Below are positions 33,175-44,925 of a stretch of DNA of 64,000 nt, piece by piece. The notes below the pieces were generated by a model that worked only from the letters and a program-made list of their open reading frames with translations, made no database searches and had not been told where the DNA came from. This stretch comes from Myotis daubentonii (taxonomy: Eukaryota > Chordata > Mammalia > Chiroptera > Vespertilionidae): the NCBI RefSeq assembly GCF_963259705.1, contig NC_081861.1, positions 65,949,623-66,013,622 on the forward strand. Direction: 5' to 3'. A program made the translations under genes and the position numbers. Within the stretch, counting starts at the first letter, position 1. Each line of letters begins with the position of its first letter.

Positions 33175-35325
33175 TAATTTTTTTAAATTTTATTTTGCAA
33201 TTAAAGTTGAAATTCAATATTACTTTGTATTAGTTTAAGTTTAAGAAGTACATCATAGTGGTTAGACAATCATATACTTTACAAAGTGTTCCCCCCAAAA
33301 TTTCAAGTATCTACCTGGCACCATACATAGTTACTACAATATGATTGGCTATGTTCCCTATGCTGTACTTTTACATCTCTATAAATATTTTGTGATAATC
33401 AGTTTGTACTTTTTAATCCCTCCACCTTTTTCACGCAACTCCCAACCCTTTTTCCTCTGGGGACCCTCATTCTGTTCTCTGTAACGATGAGTCTGTTGAT
33501 GTTTTGTTTGTTATTTATTTTATTCTTTAGATTCCATATATAAGTGAAATCATATAATATTTGTTTTTCTCTGTCTGACTTATTTCAGTTAGCATAATAC
33601 CTAGTAGGTCTATCCACATGGTCACAATGGTAAGGTTTCATTCTTTTTTTTAAATGTTGAGTAATATTCCATTATAGATATGTACCACTACTTTTTAACC
33701 AATCATTTATTGATGGACACTTGGGTTCTTTCCATATATTGGTTATTGTAAATAATGCTTCAATGAACTTAAGGGTGCACATATTATTTCAAATTAGTGT
33801 TTTGGTTCTTTGGATAAATCCCCAGAAGTGGAATCAGTTGGTCATAAGGTGGTTTCATTTTAAATTTTTTGAGGAAACTCCATACTGTTTTACATAGTGG
33901 CTGCATCAGTCTGTATTCCCATTAACAGTGCACAAACGTTGTCTGTTCTCCGTATCCTTGTCAACACTTGACATCTGTGGTTTTATTTATGTTTTTAAGT
34001 GACTGCTTCAATTTAGATGGTTTAATGTGTACTTTCAGATTTTCTGTTTCTTTGATTTAGTTTTAGAGAATTGTATGTTTCTAGGAATTTATCCATTTCA
34101 TCTAGATTGTCCAATTTGTTGGCATATAGTTGCTTGCAATATTTTCTTATAATTATTTGTATTACGGTAGTGTCAGTTGTTGCTTCTCCTCTTTCATTTA
34201 TGATTTTATTTATTTTAGTCCTCTCTCTTATTTTCTTGATGAGTCTGGTTAAAGGTTCACTTATCTTTTCAAAGAACCAGCTCTTGGTTTCCTAGATCTT
34301 TTGTATTATTATTTTTTTAGATTCTATTTTGTTTATTTCTGCTTCAATCTTTATTACTTCCTCCTTTCTACTCACTTTGGGCTTTGTTGTTCTTTTTCTA
34401 GTTTCTGTAGGTACAAGTTTACATTGTTTATTTGAGCGTTTTCTTGTTTCGTGAGGTAGGCTTGTATGCTATCAATTTCCCTCTTTAGACTGCTTTCACT
34501 GTGTGCCATAGGTTTTAGGTTGTTTTGCTTTCATTTTCATTTATCTCAAGGTATCCTTTGATTTCTTCCTTGTTCTAATTGTTAACCTATTCATTATTTA
34601 GAAACATGTTATTTAGCCTACATTTGTTTTTGTGCTTTCCAATATTTTCTTCTATTTAATTTCTAGTTTCATGCTATTGTGATCTGAAAAGATGCTTGAT
34701 ATGACTTTAATTAAGTGATGAGACTTGTTTTATGGCCCAACATGTAGTCTCTTTTGGAAAATATTTCACATGTACTTTAAAAGAATGCATATTCTGTTGC
34801 TTTGGCTTTAAATGTTCAAAAATATCAATAAAAACCATTTGGTCTAATGTCTCCTTTAAGGCCACTATTTCTTTGTTAATTTTCTGTCTGGGAGATATAT
34901 CCATTGATATAAATGGGGTGCTGAAATTCCCTACTATGACTGCATGTTAATCTCTCCCTTTTTTTCCTTTAATATTTACTTTATATATTTAGTTGCTCCT
35001 ATGTTAAGTACATAAATGATTCCAAGGGTTATATCCTCTTCTTGGATTAATCTCTTCATCATTATGCACTGTCCTTCTTTGTCTCTATTATAGCCTTCGT
35101 TTTAAAGTCCTTTTGTCTGATATACGCATTGTTACTCCAACTTATTGTTGTTGCAATTTTCAGGAAATATATTTTTCCATTCATTAACTTTTAGTCTGTT
35201 TGTGTCTCTCTATCTGAAGTGGGTCTTTTGTAGACAACATATATGTGGGTTCCTGTTTTTCTAATCCATTTAGCTACCCTACGTCTTTTGATTGGAGCAT
35301 TTGATCCATTTACATTTTAAGTAAC
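33175..35325 (-). mobile_element. L1M, antisense, internally deleted
   Basis: Reversed L1 3' UTR (33175-33560), the ORF2 C-terminus (33600-33985), then a jump to more 5' ORF2 sequence (33990-35325). The minus-strand pieces include the SLNS-linker and endonuclease region, for example the frame at 34707-34904. The open frames are degenerate and not genes. Confidence 0.82.
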
Positions 35326-35505
35326 TATAGAGAGGGATAAAGAGAGAGAGAAACATCAATCAGTTGCCTCACGAACATATGCACATACGCACTCTTACCA
35401 GGGATTGAAATGCAACCTGGGCATATGCCCTGACCAGGAATCAAACCAGCAACCTTTTGGTGCACAGGACTATGCTCAACTAACTGAACCATACCAGTCA
35501 GGGCT
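35326..35505 (-). mobile_element. Ves SINE, antisense, diverged
   Basis: Reversed Ves body from AGAGAGGGATAAAGAGAGAG to the head CATACCAGTCAGGGC. The tail side is shortened. Confidence 0.85.
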
Positions 35506-35784
35506 AAAATGTAAAATGTTTTTAAGCATCAAGAATTGCAGGTCTTTTTATTCACATATGCTTTTAGATAAACTTTTCATTTTAATTTAATGGAGAAATT
35601 AGACTGAGGCATGAAGAAGTGTAACGCATTGTTGACCATGTGTTATTATTATTTTTAAAAGAATTCTCAGGAGAAAAGTTAGATTCATGGAAGTGGAGAA
35701 TTCAATAAATAAGGTTTCTGAAGAGGCAAGAGTTTGAACTAATAATGGAAGCAATAGAATATTTTATATAAAATACTTAAAGTT

Positions 35785-36001
35785 GCCAAAACCGGTTTGG
35801 CTCAGTGGATAGAGCGTCGGCCTGCGGACTGAAGGGTCCCAGGTTCGATTCCGGTCAAGGGCATGTACCTGGGTTGCGGGCACATCCCCAGTGGGAGATG
35901 TGCAGGAGGCAGCTGATCGATGTTTCTCTCTCATCGATGTTTCTAACTCTCTATCTCTCTCCCTTCCTCTCTGTAAAAAATCAATAAAATATATTTTAAA
36001 A
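35785..36001 (+). mobile_element. Ves SINE, sense, nearly intact
   Basis: A tRNA-like head with A box (TGGCTCAGTGGATAGAGCG) and B box (GGTTCGATTCC), a pyrimidine-rich body and a short A-rich tail. It is flanked by the perfect 14-bp duplication AAATACTTAAAGTT (35771-35784 and 36002-36015). It is the best preserved Ves here and could retain pol III promoter boxes. The open frames at 35805-36088 are incidental. Confidence 0.97.
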
Positions 36002-36084
36002 AAATACTTAAAGTTTATTGAAATTGCATTTTCCCCTGTAAAATGGAAAAAAAATAAAACAAAAATTGATTGTATTCAGAGTTG

Positions 36085-36600
36085 GTGAGAGTAAAAGGTA
36101 CACTCATGAACTCTTTGCTGGTGTACATATTTTGAAGTCAATTCAGCAGTTTCAATCCTAATTTAAAATGCATTCTCCCTTTGACTCAGCAATTATATTC
36201 TAGGATATTTATTCTTGCAAGTTTGCAAAAAGATATGTGTATAAGGATGTTCATTTCAGCCTTTTTTTGTAAGGCAACAATTCCAAGACTACTTAAACAT
36301 CCAGAACTATATTAATAAGAGAAAAATTACCCACAAATCAGATGTGTAATTGGATTCTACATACTGTAGTATGTATGCCTCTGTGTATATGTTCATATAA
36401 GCACAAAAGGTCAAAAAGGATCCATGACAAACATTTAATTGTGATACACTCTGAGGGATGAGATAATGGAGGAGTGTTTTCGCTTCTTAATTTACACATA
36501 TTTACATATTCTTTTTTGTTATGACCGTGACTTACATTGTAATTTAAAAAATATTTTATGATTGCAAATAAAATTACCACAATAAAAAGCACAACATCTT
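36085..36600 (+). mobile_element. L1M/L1ME-type 3' region, sense
   Basis: Old L1 3' pattern: CTTTGACTCAGCAATTATAT, GGATATTTATTCTTGC, GGATGTTCATTTCAGC, ending with AATAAAATTACCAC. Boundaries are approximate. Confidence 0.6.
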
Positions 36601-36847
36601 TTTGTTATCTATCACCAACTCCAAAGTGATGTATGAATTGTCAAGCTTTCTGATAAGAAGTATAATATGGCAAGGTAACTGACCTAAGCTTATATTCAGA
36701 AACTATGGCAAAAAACTGGACTAAAAAACACACAAAACACTATATAGTTTCTATTTGATGAGAAAGAAATCTATCTTTCTGTTTTCATTTTTTTGTTTCT
36801 TAGTTTTATTACTTGGGAGGCCCACTTTATTTATTATTACTATTATT

Positions 36848-36925
36848 ATTTTTTTATCTTTATCGTTGAAAGTATTACATATGTCCCCCTTTTATCCCAT
36901 TGACCTCCTCCCACCCTTTTGTCCC
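36848..36925 (-). mobile_element. Very short L1 3' end, antisense
   Basis: TTTTTTATCTTTATCG, AAGTATTACATATGTCCCC and a C-rich block, the reversed terminal 80 bp of the young L1 3' UTR. No clear target duplication. Confidence 0.7.
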
Positions 36926-39285
36926 AAAACACAGTGAAAGGATAAAGCTTAATTGATATGTAAAAAAGTTTTTATCAATGATCAAAGTCTTTTCACTAAA
37001 TGGACAAATTATGATTATTATTAATTATTTTCTTCTGTTAATTGTCAATGTATCTGATTACTGCTGTATTAATTAGCAAATGCCTTAGAATAATAATATT
37101 GTCTTAAGCTTGTGGAAGTAATACATTTTATAGCATTTGTTCTTGCTCTAATTTTTGAATGCACAACTTTGTGGTTTGCTAATAAATGAATGATTAGCAA
37201 CAGCAAAAAATAAAATAAAACATTTTTCAAAATAGATCAATATTTTTATACCACTTTAGAATAGTTTCCACTTTTTAAAATAAATATTTGTGTACCTGGC
37301 ATGTAATTTTCCTTCAGCTGTGTTAACACATGATCTCTCACTGAGCTTGCAAGCCATGCCATTTTGTTTCTGACAGTTTTCCCACATATAATGTGTGAGT
37401 GTGTGTATTCATTAAGAAATAAAACATATAATTCAGTCATCATTTATACTGGTATGATTTTGCTCCCTGTATCCTGGTTCAAAACCTAGCATGCCTACAT
37501 TATTCTAGAAATCCTTGATTTTTGTCAGTAGACTGAGCACTTTTCTGGCAACATCTTACTGATGATGTCATGCTATAACCAACTAATCTGGTTTTTTGAA
37601 GCAGTTTTTCTGCTGACTCAATCCATTAAAGAGGCTTACCTAATTTTCTGCAGTAATGGGAGAGTGTGTGTGTGTTTTTTTTCACTTTTCTACATTTTTT
37701 AAGTATGATTTTAAGATCAAATTATTTCTCTTCCCCTGCTTTCTTGTTACCTTCTTAAGGCAGTATGCATTACACATGATATAAATCACTCTTGGTTCCC
37801 ATTTCATTTGCACCATTTCTGGCAATGAAGAATCAAGTTGATTTTGGATCCATTGAGAGGAGCAGTTTTAGACATTTAAATTAGTTGAAATTTAAAGTGT
37901 GCCATGTTTCCTAGAGCTTAAATTACTCCTCAATTTTGATCAAAATCTGTATTAGACCATAATAATGAAACAACTTAATTGAAAAATGCACCAATTGCCT
38001 CTCTGTCTAAGAAATGGCCTAAAAAATCTTTTTTACTTAAACATTCTCATTTTAATGTATTTGTACATAGAAATCTTTAACTTACAGATAATTTCAGAGG
38101 CACATTCTAGGAGTAGACAAATGAGCATTTAGCCCAGAATGTATGTACAATTTATGGGCATGTAGCAAATTGCCACACAATACTTTGCTTACTTCATGAA
38201 TTTACTCTTTGAAAATAGAGTTATAGCCTCAGGCAATGTCACAGATGAACGCCCTGCAAATTATTCTATAGTAAAATTGGAAAATGTCAAAATGAGAATA
38301 TGATGTTAGATATTATAAAAATAACCATGGGATCCAAGCAAAATGCTAGAGAACACCTATATTTCTTTGGTTTAGGAATTCTTGACTTGTAATTTATATA
38401 TAAGCCCAGGCTAATTCTTGTCAGAGCTAAAATATTGGACTGCTCCTATATGACTTTAGCCATGCAAATTGTTAAGGCCATATCATATGTAAAGCCACTA
38501 AAGGATAGGATCTTACTTTTAGAAAACTATAAAAAGGCACATGTATTCAGCTCAGAAGCCATTTACAACTATGTTGTTCCAGCTATAAAATGCTACACAT
38601 TTTATTTTTTGACCAAGTTGAGTTAATATGCATGCATTATAAAGACGACACCTTTTACAAGAGATATACTTAATATTTATGAATTAGATTTCTGTATAAA
38701 GATTATTGATGATAATTAGGTCATCATCCCTTGGTCTGTCATCTCCCAAGTTTCATTAAGCAGATCAATAAAAGGCAAAAACTGGCAAAAGCATTGAAAA
38801 TTAAGGATGTAAAACAATGCAGTCACTTGCCAGGGTATGGGGAGAACTCCCACTAACTCTTACAACAGTAGACAGAAACATATCTAAATTAGTCCCCCAC
38901 TGAAGAAAAACAACACTGGCAGCAAAAGTGTAGTCATGAAGAGGTTTGGCCCCTTCTATATCACCCGTAAGTTTGTAGCAGCCATCTATTCAAAAAATTC
39001 CAGAAGCAGCCAGAACTGCCTCATTTTCACAAGCCCAAAGGTGACTCTCTTCCTCCATCCAACTGGAAAATTCAATTCCCAATATACCATACAGAGATGA
39101 GGGCCATAGAAGCAGAGCATACTAGGGATTGCAGTCTTTCTACAAACTGAATATAGTCAAAGAAGAAGGATGTACTTCCTGGGATATAACTTGTTCTCAC
39201 AGCAAACAAACAACAAACAAACAAGCAAATAAAAACCTGCACAGTAAAGACAGAATAGTCTTTCCCTCAGATCAATAGAGTTGTG
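36926..39285. other. No gene seen; AT-rich single-copy-looking DNA
   Basis: About 2.3 kb without recognised repeats or coding signal. Short frames (37246-37443 minus, 38435-38626 plus) have no domains. Confidence 0.55.
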
Positions 39286-39287
39286 CG

Positions 39288-39470
39288 TTTTGATGACCTA
39301 CTGCTCTGCCACTCACTAGCTGTGACCTTGAGCAAGTTAGTTAACTCTTCTGAGTCTGTTTCATCTTTAACATGAATATAAAATTACTCCCAATCTCATG
39401 TGAATAATGAGTAATATATATCAAAATGCCTAATATAGAATTAGGCTTATATGAAGTGCCTAATGAATAC
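39288..39470 (+). mobile_element. MIR SINE fragment, sense
   Basis: Core pattern CTGCCACTCACTAGCTGTGA, then CCTTGAGCAAGTTAG, then CTGAGTCTGTTTCATC. A Ves SINE follows at 39481. Confidence 0.72.
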
Positions 39471-39480
39471 TATTTTTCCT

Positions 39481-39685
39481 CCCCCCACCGGTGTGACTCG
39501 GTTGAGTGTCATACCATGCACCAAGAGGCCGCTGGTTCTATTTCTGGTCAGGGCACATGCCTGGTGGTGGGCTGGATCCCCAGTAGGGGGCTTGCAGGAG
39601 GCAACTGATTGATGTTTCTCTCTCATCATTTTTATCTTTCTCTCCCTTTCCCTTCTTCTCTCTCTAAAAATCAGTAAAAATATTT
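39481..39685 (+). mobile_element. Ves SINE, sense, diverged
   Basis: Head CCACCGGTGTGACTCGG, degenerate B box GGTTCTATTTC, body GCAGGAGGCAACTGATTG, then a CT-rich stretch and an A-rich tail. Confidence 0.9.
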
Positions 39686-39981
39686 AAAAATATATATTAT
39701 GTTTTCTTCTTGTGGCATATATTAACCACCTTTGCAGCATTACTGTGTACATAGTATATATTGGACATATATGCCTAGAACTGTGACCTAATAATCTTCT
39801 GTCCAGGAATCTAGTTTAATGAAATAATCATCTCTTAACTCACATAGATGTTTTCTGCAATGTTATTTATGAGTAAAAATGTATATATTTTAAATGTGCA
39901 AAAGTAGACAAATATGAGGAAATAAAACAAGGCCATTAAAATATGATTATGACAAGTGTTCAATAGCATGAGATTATTTTA

Positions 39982-40199
39982 TTTTTTAAAAAATATTTTT
40001 ATTGATTTTTTACAGAGAGGAAGGGAGGGATAGAGAGTTAGAAACATCGATGAGAGAGAAACATTGATCAGCTGCCTCTGGCACACCCCCTACTGGGGAT
40101 GTACCCTCAACCAAGGTACATGTCTTTGACCAGAATTGAACCTGGGACCCTTGAGTTCGCAGGCTGATGCTCTATCCACTGAGCCAAACTGGTTAGGGC
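39982..40199 (-). mobile_element. Ves SINE, antisense
   Basis: Full-length reversed Ves with a 17-bp target duplication AGCATGAGATTATTTTA (39965-39981) / AGCACGAGATTATTTTA (40200-40216). The one mismatch is a T/C at a CpG. The antisense frame 40090-40272 is a Ves artefact. Confidence 0.96.
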
Positions 40200-40487
40200 A
40201 GCACGAGATTATTTTAAATTTGTAATTTTCAAAACATAAGATAAATATAAGAACCGAATTCATTACAAACAACTGGAAAGATATGGTAAAATACTAACAA
40301 TTGCTTTGAGTGGAAGGAAATAGGGTGATTGTATTTAGATAGAAACTTTCCTTTAATGTTCAAATTTTCAATAAGAACTATATATACATATATATATCTT
40401 TTATAATTAAACACTATTAAAAATAAATACAGAACAGTACAAACTGTCTATCTCAGATAGTCTGATTTTACCTGTATATTACTGTCA

Positions 40488-40852
40488 ATACCAGCATTAG
40501 TCTGCTAGGGCTGCCATAAGAAACTATTAGATACTAGGTGGCTTAAACAACAAATTCATTTTCTCATAGTTCTGGAGGCTAGAAGTCAAAAATCAAGGTG
40601 TTGGCAAGGTTGGTTCCTTTCTGAGGCCTCTCTTTTGGGCTTGTAGATGCCTTTCTTTCTTCTCCCTGTGACTTCACATGGTGTTCCCTCTGTACATGTA
40701 CATATCTTAGTTAAGATCCACATTAATGATCTCATTTTAACTTCTTTACCACTTTAAATACCCTTTTTCTTAACATAGTCACATTCTGCTTACTAGGGCT
40801 TAGGACTTATTTGGAGGAGCACAGTTCAGCCCCTAACAACGCCCCTTACTAG
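40488..40852 (-). mobile_element. MaLR LTR fragment (MLT1-like), antisense
   Basis: The reversed MaLR 3' LTR pattern is clear: TTAGTCTGCTAGGGCTGCCA, then CTAGGTGGCTTAAACAAC, then CATAGTTCTGGAGGCTAG, then GTGACTTCACATGGTG. It is old and non-coding. Confidence 0.8.
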
Positions 40853-40914
40853 ATTATTTTTAAGCACTTAACTTACCTAACTTCCTATTTCATTAAGAAG
40901 TCAATTATCACAAG

Positions 40915-41125
40915 CAAAATATAGATAGCATAATGTACTGAAATCACCTGTTTTGTTCTTTTATCCCCACTCTGCCACTTAGTATCTATGTGACCTTGGT
41001 TAAGATAGTCAAAACACCAGAATTGCAGTTTCTTGACCTGAAAAATGGGGATGATAATAAGCATCTCATCAGGTTTACTAAGACCCACACAGTGTGCTAA
41101 ATATTTAACCTGTCTTATTAGATTT
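40915..41125 (+). mobile_element. MIR SINE fragment, sense
   Basis: CTCTGCCACTTAGTATCTATG, CCTTGGTTAAG, a degenerate TTTCTTGACCTGAAAAATGG, then the 3' part with CACAGTGTGCTAAATA. A typical MIR layout. The overlapping minus frame is incidental. Confidence 0.7.
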
Positions 41126-41417
41126 AATTTTTAAAAAGTTCATATCAAGGTATTACAATAAAAAAGTACATTTCAAATGGCTTAATATATTCTCTTTATT
41201 TTTCACAAGCTAGAACAATATGGCCTTCTTTATCTTGTTGCCAAAGAACCTTTATTATTAAAGTTGTCAATTTTTTAACATTATGATAGGAATATAATTT
41301 GTGACAAAGTGTCCACTAAATAAAGTGTAATTTTTCTAAATATATTTTATTCTCATTTTGAATCTAACGACACAAAAGTATTTTCTTATGCAAAAGAAGA
41401 CCACCATTATTTATATA

Positions 41418-41885
41418 CTAGAGGCCTGGTGCACAAAAATTTGTGCACTCCGGAGTAGGGGGTCCCTCAGCCAGGCCTGTGCCCTTTCGCAGTCTGGGAA
41501 CCCTCGGGGGATGACCACCTGCTGGCTTAGGCCTGCTCCCCGGGGGATTGGGCCTAAGATGGCAATCAGACATCCCTCTGGCAGCCCGGCAGCACTCGCG
41601 GGACGTCCACTTGCCAGCAGGGAGCAGACCTAAGCTACAGTCAGACATCCTTAGCGCTGCTGAGGAGGCAGGAGAGGCTCCCACCACCACCACTGCTGTA
41701 CTGGCAGCCATCAGCCTGGCCTGTGGCTGAGCAGAGCTCCCCCCGTAAGAGTGCACTGACCACCAGAGGGCAGCTCTTGCATTGAGTGTCTGCTCCTGGT
41801 GGTCAGTGTGTGTCATAGTGACCAGCCATTCCCAGTCTTTCTGTTGTTAGGGTCAGTTTTCATATTACCCTTTTACTATATAGGA
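41418..41885 (-). mobile_element. Composite Helitron C, unit II (reverse)
   Basis: It starts CTAGAGGCCTGGTGCAC with hairpin GTGCACAAAAATTTGTGCAC and ends TTTTACTATATAGGA. It is the reverse-oriented counterpart of 30587-31055 and 16671-17145. The open frames here are Helitron artefacts. Confidence 0.9.
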
Positions 41886-42194
41886 TAGAGTCCTGGTGCA
41901 CGGGTGGGGCCTGGCTGGTTTGCCCTGAAGGGTGATCTGGATCAGGGTGGGGGTCCCACTTGGGTGCCTGGCCAGCCTGGATGATGGGATGATGGCTGTT
42001 TGCAGCTGGTCACACCCCCTTCAGGGTGGGGGTCCCCACTGGGGTGCCTGGCCAGTCTGGGTGAGGGACTGAGGGCCGTTTTCAGGCTGGCAGGTGACTG
42101 AAGCTCCCAGCCTCTTCCTTTTTCTTTTTTTTTTTCTTTTATATTCTGGGATTTACTTACCTTCTATAGCTGTCACTGGACCTGAGAGCTGGCT
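41886..42194 (-). mobile_element. Composite Helitron C, unit I (reverse, 5' truncated)
   Basis: It begins TAGAGTCCTGGTGCACGG (reversed end lacking the terminal G) directly after unit II. It reads through the reversed CTGGCCAGGC blocks and the T-rich stretch at 42118-42140 to CTTACCTTCTATA (42168), then degenerates. No reversed TC terminus is found before the L1M fragment starts at about 42195, so this copy lacks its 5' end. Confidence 0.8.
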
Positions 42195-42712
42195 CCAGAT
42201 ATATGCACCCATATATTCACTGCAGCTTTATTTACAATGAGGAGATATGGAAATGTCCTAAGTCTCCATCAATAAATGAATGGATAAAAAAAGGTATGGA
42301 ACACTACTCAGCCATAAAAAGCTAAAATATTGCCATTTGCAACAACATGGATGGATCTTGAAGGTATTAAGCTACGTGAAATAAGTCAGACAGAAAAGAA
42401 CAAAAATGATATGATTTCATGCATACATAGAATATAAAACAATAAAGTGCAAACTAACTGACAAAACAAAACAAAAACAAACTCATAGATAGAAACAACA
42501 CAATGGTGGTTACCAGAGGGGAAGGAGGGTGGGGGAGAAAATGTAGGGTAAAGGAGGTCAAATACATGGTAATGGAAGGAAACTAGATTTTTGGTGGTGA
42601 GCACTTAATAGTGTATATAGACATCAAATTATAATATTGCACACCTGAAATTTATATAATGTTATTAACTAACATTCCTTCAATAAATTTAATTTCAAAA
42701 AACAAAGATGGG
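42195..42712 (+). mobile_element. L1M-type 3' end, sense
   Basis: ORF2 end and 3' UTR words: CAGCTTTATTTACAATGAGG, CACTACTCAGCCATAAAA, GGTGGTTACCAGAGGGGAAG, ATTGCACACCTGAAATTTAT, then an A-rich end. Confidence 0.82.
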
Positions 42713-43159
42713 TTACATTCAGAATTACATACATGAAGCAAAAGGTGTCTTTTCATTGTTAGAAAATTTATTTTTCTTTATTTTTAGAGCTTCTGTTTTT
42801 CCTTCAGTAAAATATTATAATTTGCCTTCCTATTAAGTCCCATTTCCAATATTGAATACTTAGTGTGAACACAGTAGACTGAATTAAAAAAATTATTGCT
42901 CATTCTAAATAAGAAGAGGTGTGTAATCCACATATTATGTGATTGTTATCAAGTCATTTACATCTCCCACCACCTTGAATATCACATTCCACCCAGATGA
43001 CATTTTGTTGACAGATCTTACTCCTTTTCATCTCTTCCAGCACAGTGTAAATGTTTGAAGATTAAGACTGAACACAAGAACATTTTCAGGAAAACCAATT
43101 TTTATTTCTGCTCATCCTCTGTCCTTGCTTTGATCCTATGCTAATATCCTTCTTCTATG
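42713..43159. other. No gene seen
   Basis: AT-rich DNA without recognised elements. Confidence 0.45.
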
Positions 43160-43510
43160 GTGACTAATTTCTTTTACCTCTTAAACACCTATATATTCTC
43201 TTTTCCATTCACAATATCATCCATATGTTAATCACAATGATATCTCTGAAATTCAATTCTGACCACAGGTCTACAACATTTAAAACCTGTTAAACACCCC
43301 TCATTATTGTCTTCAGGATCAAGTTCAAAATCATCAGTTAGCAAACAGGGCTCTCTATGTTCTCACTCCTGCTTATACCTCCTGCAGGTCTCATCATACC
43401 CCTAAAAACATTCTCTGAGAGATTTCACATTTTCTGGAATGCTCTCCTTCAGATGTCAGAATTTCTTGCACCCTCATCTAGTTTTCTAGTCAAATACCAC
43501 TTGACAGGAC
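43160..43510 (-). mobile_element. Probable L2 LINE fragment
   Basis: The order of phrases resembles the L2 3' region (CAGGATCAAGTTCAAAATC, CTCCTGCAGGTCTCATC, GGAATGCTCTCCTTCAGAT), but divergence is high and orientation is uncertain. Confidence 0.4.
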
Positions 43511-43791
43511 ACAGGACTGATACTAAAGGGAGGCAAGCAAGATACCCAGGATTCAATATTTAAAGAGACACTTAACTCTCAGGCTTAGTCAAGTGCAGAC
43601 TAAGCAAATGAGAGTGAGCGCTTCCTTAAATTTTGTACTCTGGGTGCCTCCCATGCTTCACCTTACTGGCAGCCTCCCAGCCTTCCCAGTCTACATCCCT
43701 TATTATTGTAACCAATCCCCCGACACAAACTATCCCTCCTTCCTTGCTTTATTTCCCCTTAGTATTAATCACCATCTGATATATATATATC

Positions 43792-44192
43792 TCCTATATA
43801 ATAAAGAGGTAATATGCAAATTGACCATCATGCCCTTGCACAAGATGGCCACCACAAGATAGCTGGCAGGGGAGGGAAGTTGGGGGTGACCAGGCCAGCA
43901 TGGGAGGGAAGTTGGGGGCAACCAGGCCAGCATGGGAGGGAAGTTGGGGGCAATCAGGCCACCACGGGAGCAGTTAGGCATCAATCAGGCTGTCAGGGGA
44001 GTGGATAGGGGGTGATCAGGCTGGCAGGCAGGCGAGTGATCGGGAGCCACCAGTACTGGAATGTGAGAGGGATGTCCAACCCTGGTTTAAACCAGAAGTC
44101 AGACATCCCCTAGGGGTCCCAGATTGGAGAGGTTGCAGGCTGGGCTGAGGGACACCGATCCTGTGAATGAATTTTGTGCACTGGGACTCTAG
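43792..44192 (+). mobile_element. HeliBat-type Helitron, first of a tandem pair
   Basis: It starts TCCTATATAATAAAGAGG and ends TTTTGTGCACTGGGACTCTAG. The next Helitron starts at the following base. It carries about five copies of a ~32-bp unit with GGGAGGGAAGTTGGGGGCAA, related to the minisatellite of 19256-19853. Confidence 0.9.
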
Positions 44193-44688
44193 TCCTATCT
44201 AATAAAGAGGGAATATGCAATTTGACCCTCACGCCATTGCAAAGATGGTGGCACCCACAGCCAATAAAGAGGGAGTAATCTAATTGACCGCCCTGCCCTC
44301 AAAGATGGTGGTGCTCAGAGCCAATAAGGAGGGAATATGCTAATTGACTGCCACACCCTCAAAGAGGGCAATGCCCACAGTCACAAGATGGGGGCACCCA
44401 GTCCCCTCAGTCCCGTTGGGGCTACCTTGCCATGTGCCTGCCTCTGGAGTACCCCAGTCCCCTCAGCCCCCCCAGCTGCCCAGGGCTGGCCAGAGGCAGA
44501 GATAACCGGGGCCGGCTGAGGCTGGCGCTGTCAGCAGTGGCAGCAGCAGAGGTGTGATGGGGCGTTACCTTCCCCTGATTGCCAGGTCGCCTCCCTCCCC
44601 TGAAGGCTCCCCGAGTGTGAGAGTGGGTAGGCTGGGATGAGGGACCCCCCCCCTCCAGTGCATGAATTTTCATGCACCGGGCCTCTAG
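44193..44688 (+). mobile_element. HeliBat-type Helitron, second of a tandem pair, with triplicated 5' segment
   Basis: It starts TCCTATCTAATAAAGAGGG and ends GCATGAATTTTCATGCACC then GGGCCTCTAG. The first ~190 bp are three copies of a ~60-bp segment that includes the 5' end motif (AATAAAGAGGGAATATGC...AAAGATGGTGG). The minus-strand frames here are artefacts. Confidence 0.9.

Positions 44689-44690
<2 letters not shown>

Positions 44691-44728
<38 letters not shown>
44691..44728 (+). repeat. (CA)n microsatellite at Tc1 terminus
   Basis: About 19 CA units lie between the Helitron's 3' end and the Tc1-like terminal repeat, merging with its CACTG end. Confidence 0.95.
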
Positions 44729-44731
<3 letters not shown>

Positions 44732-44925
44732 AGTGGCCAGATTATTATGACCACCTGATGTTTGTAGGCAAATTAGCTATAATTTCGCTCTGAAGTTGCT
44801 AGGGGACCAGACCATTATAAATAGGGAAGTAGGTTGTTTACCACGACAGTAGAAGTGATTTTTTTTTCTGAAGATATGGGTAAACAATGGGATTTAACAA
44901 CCTTTGAACATGGGATATGTTGGAA

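Noticed and set aside
35785..36001. Possible tRNA gene from A and B boxes
   Set aside because: The tRNA-like head is part of a Ves SINE with A-tail and target duplication. It does not fold into a complete tRNA with an acceptor stem.
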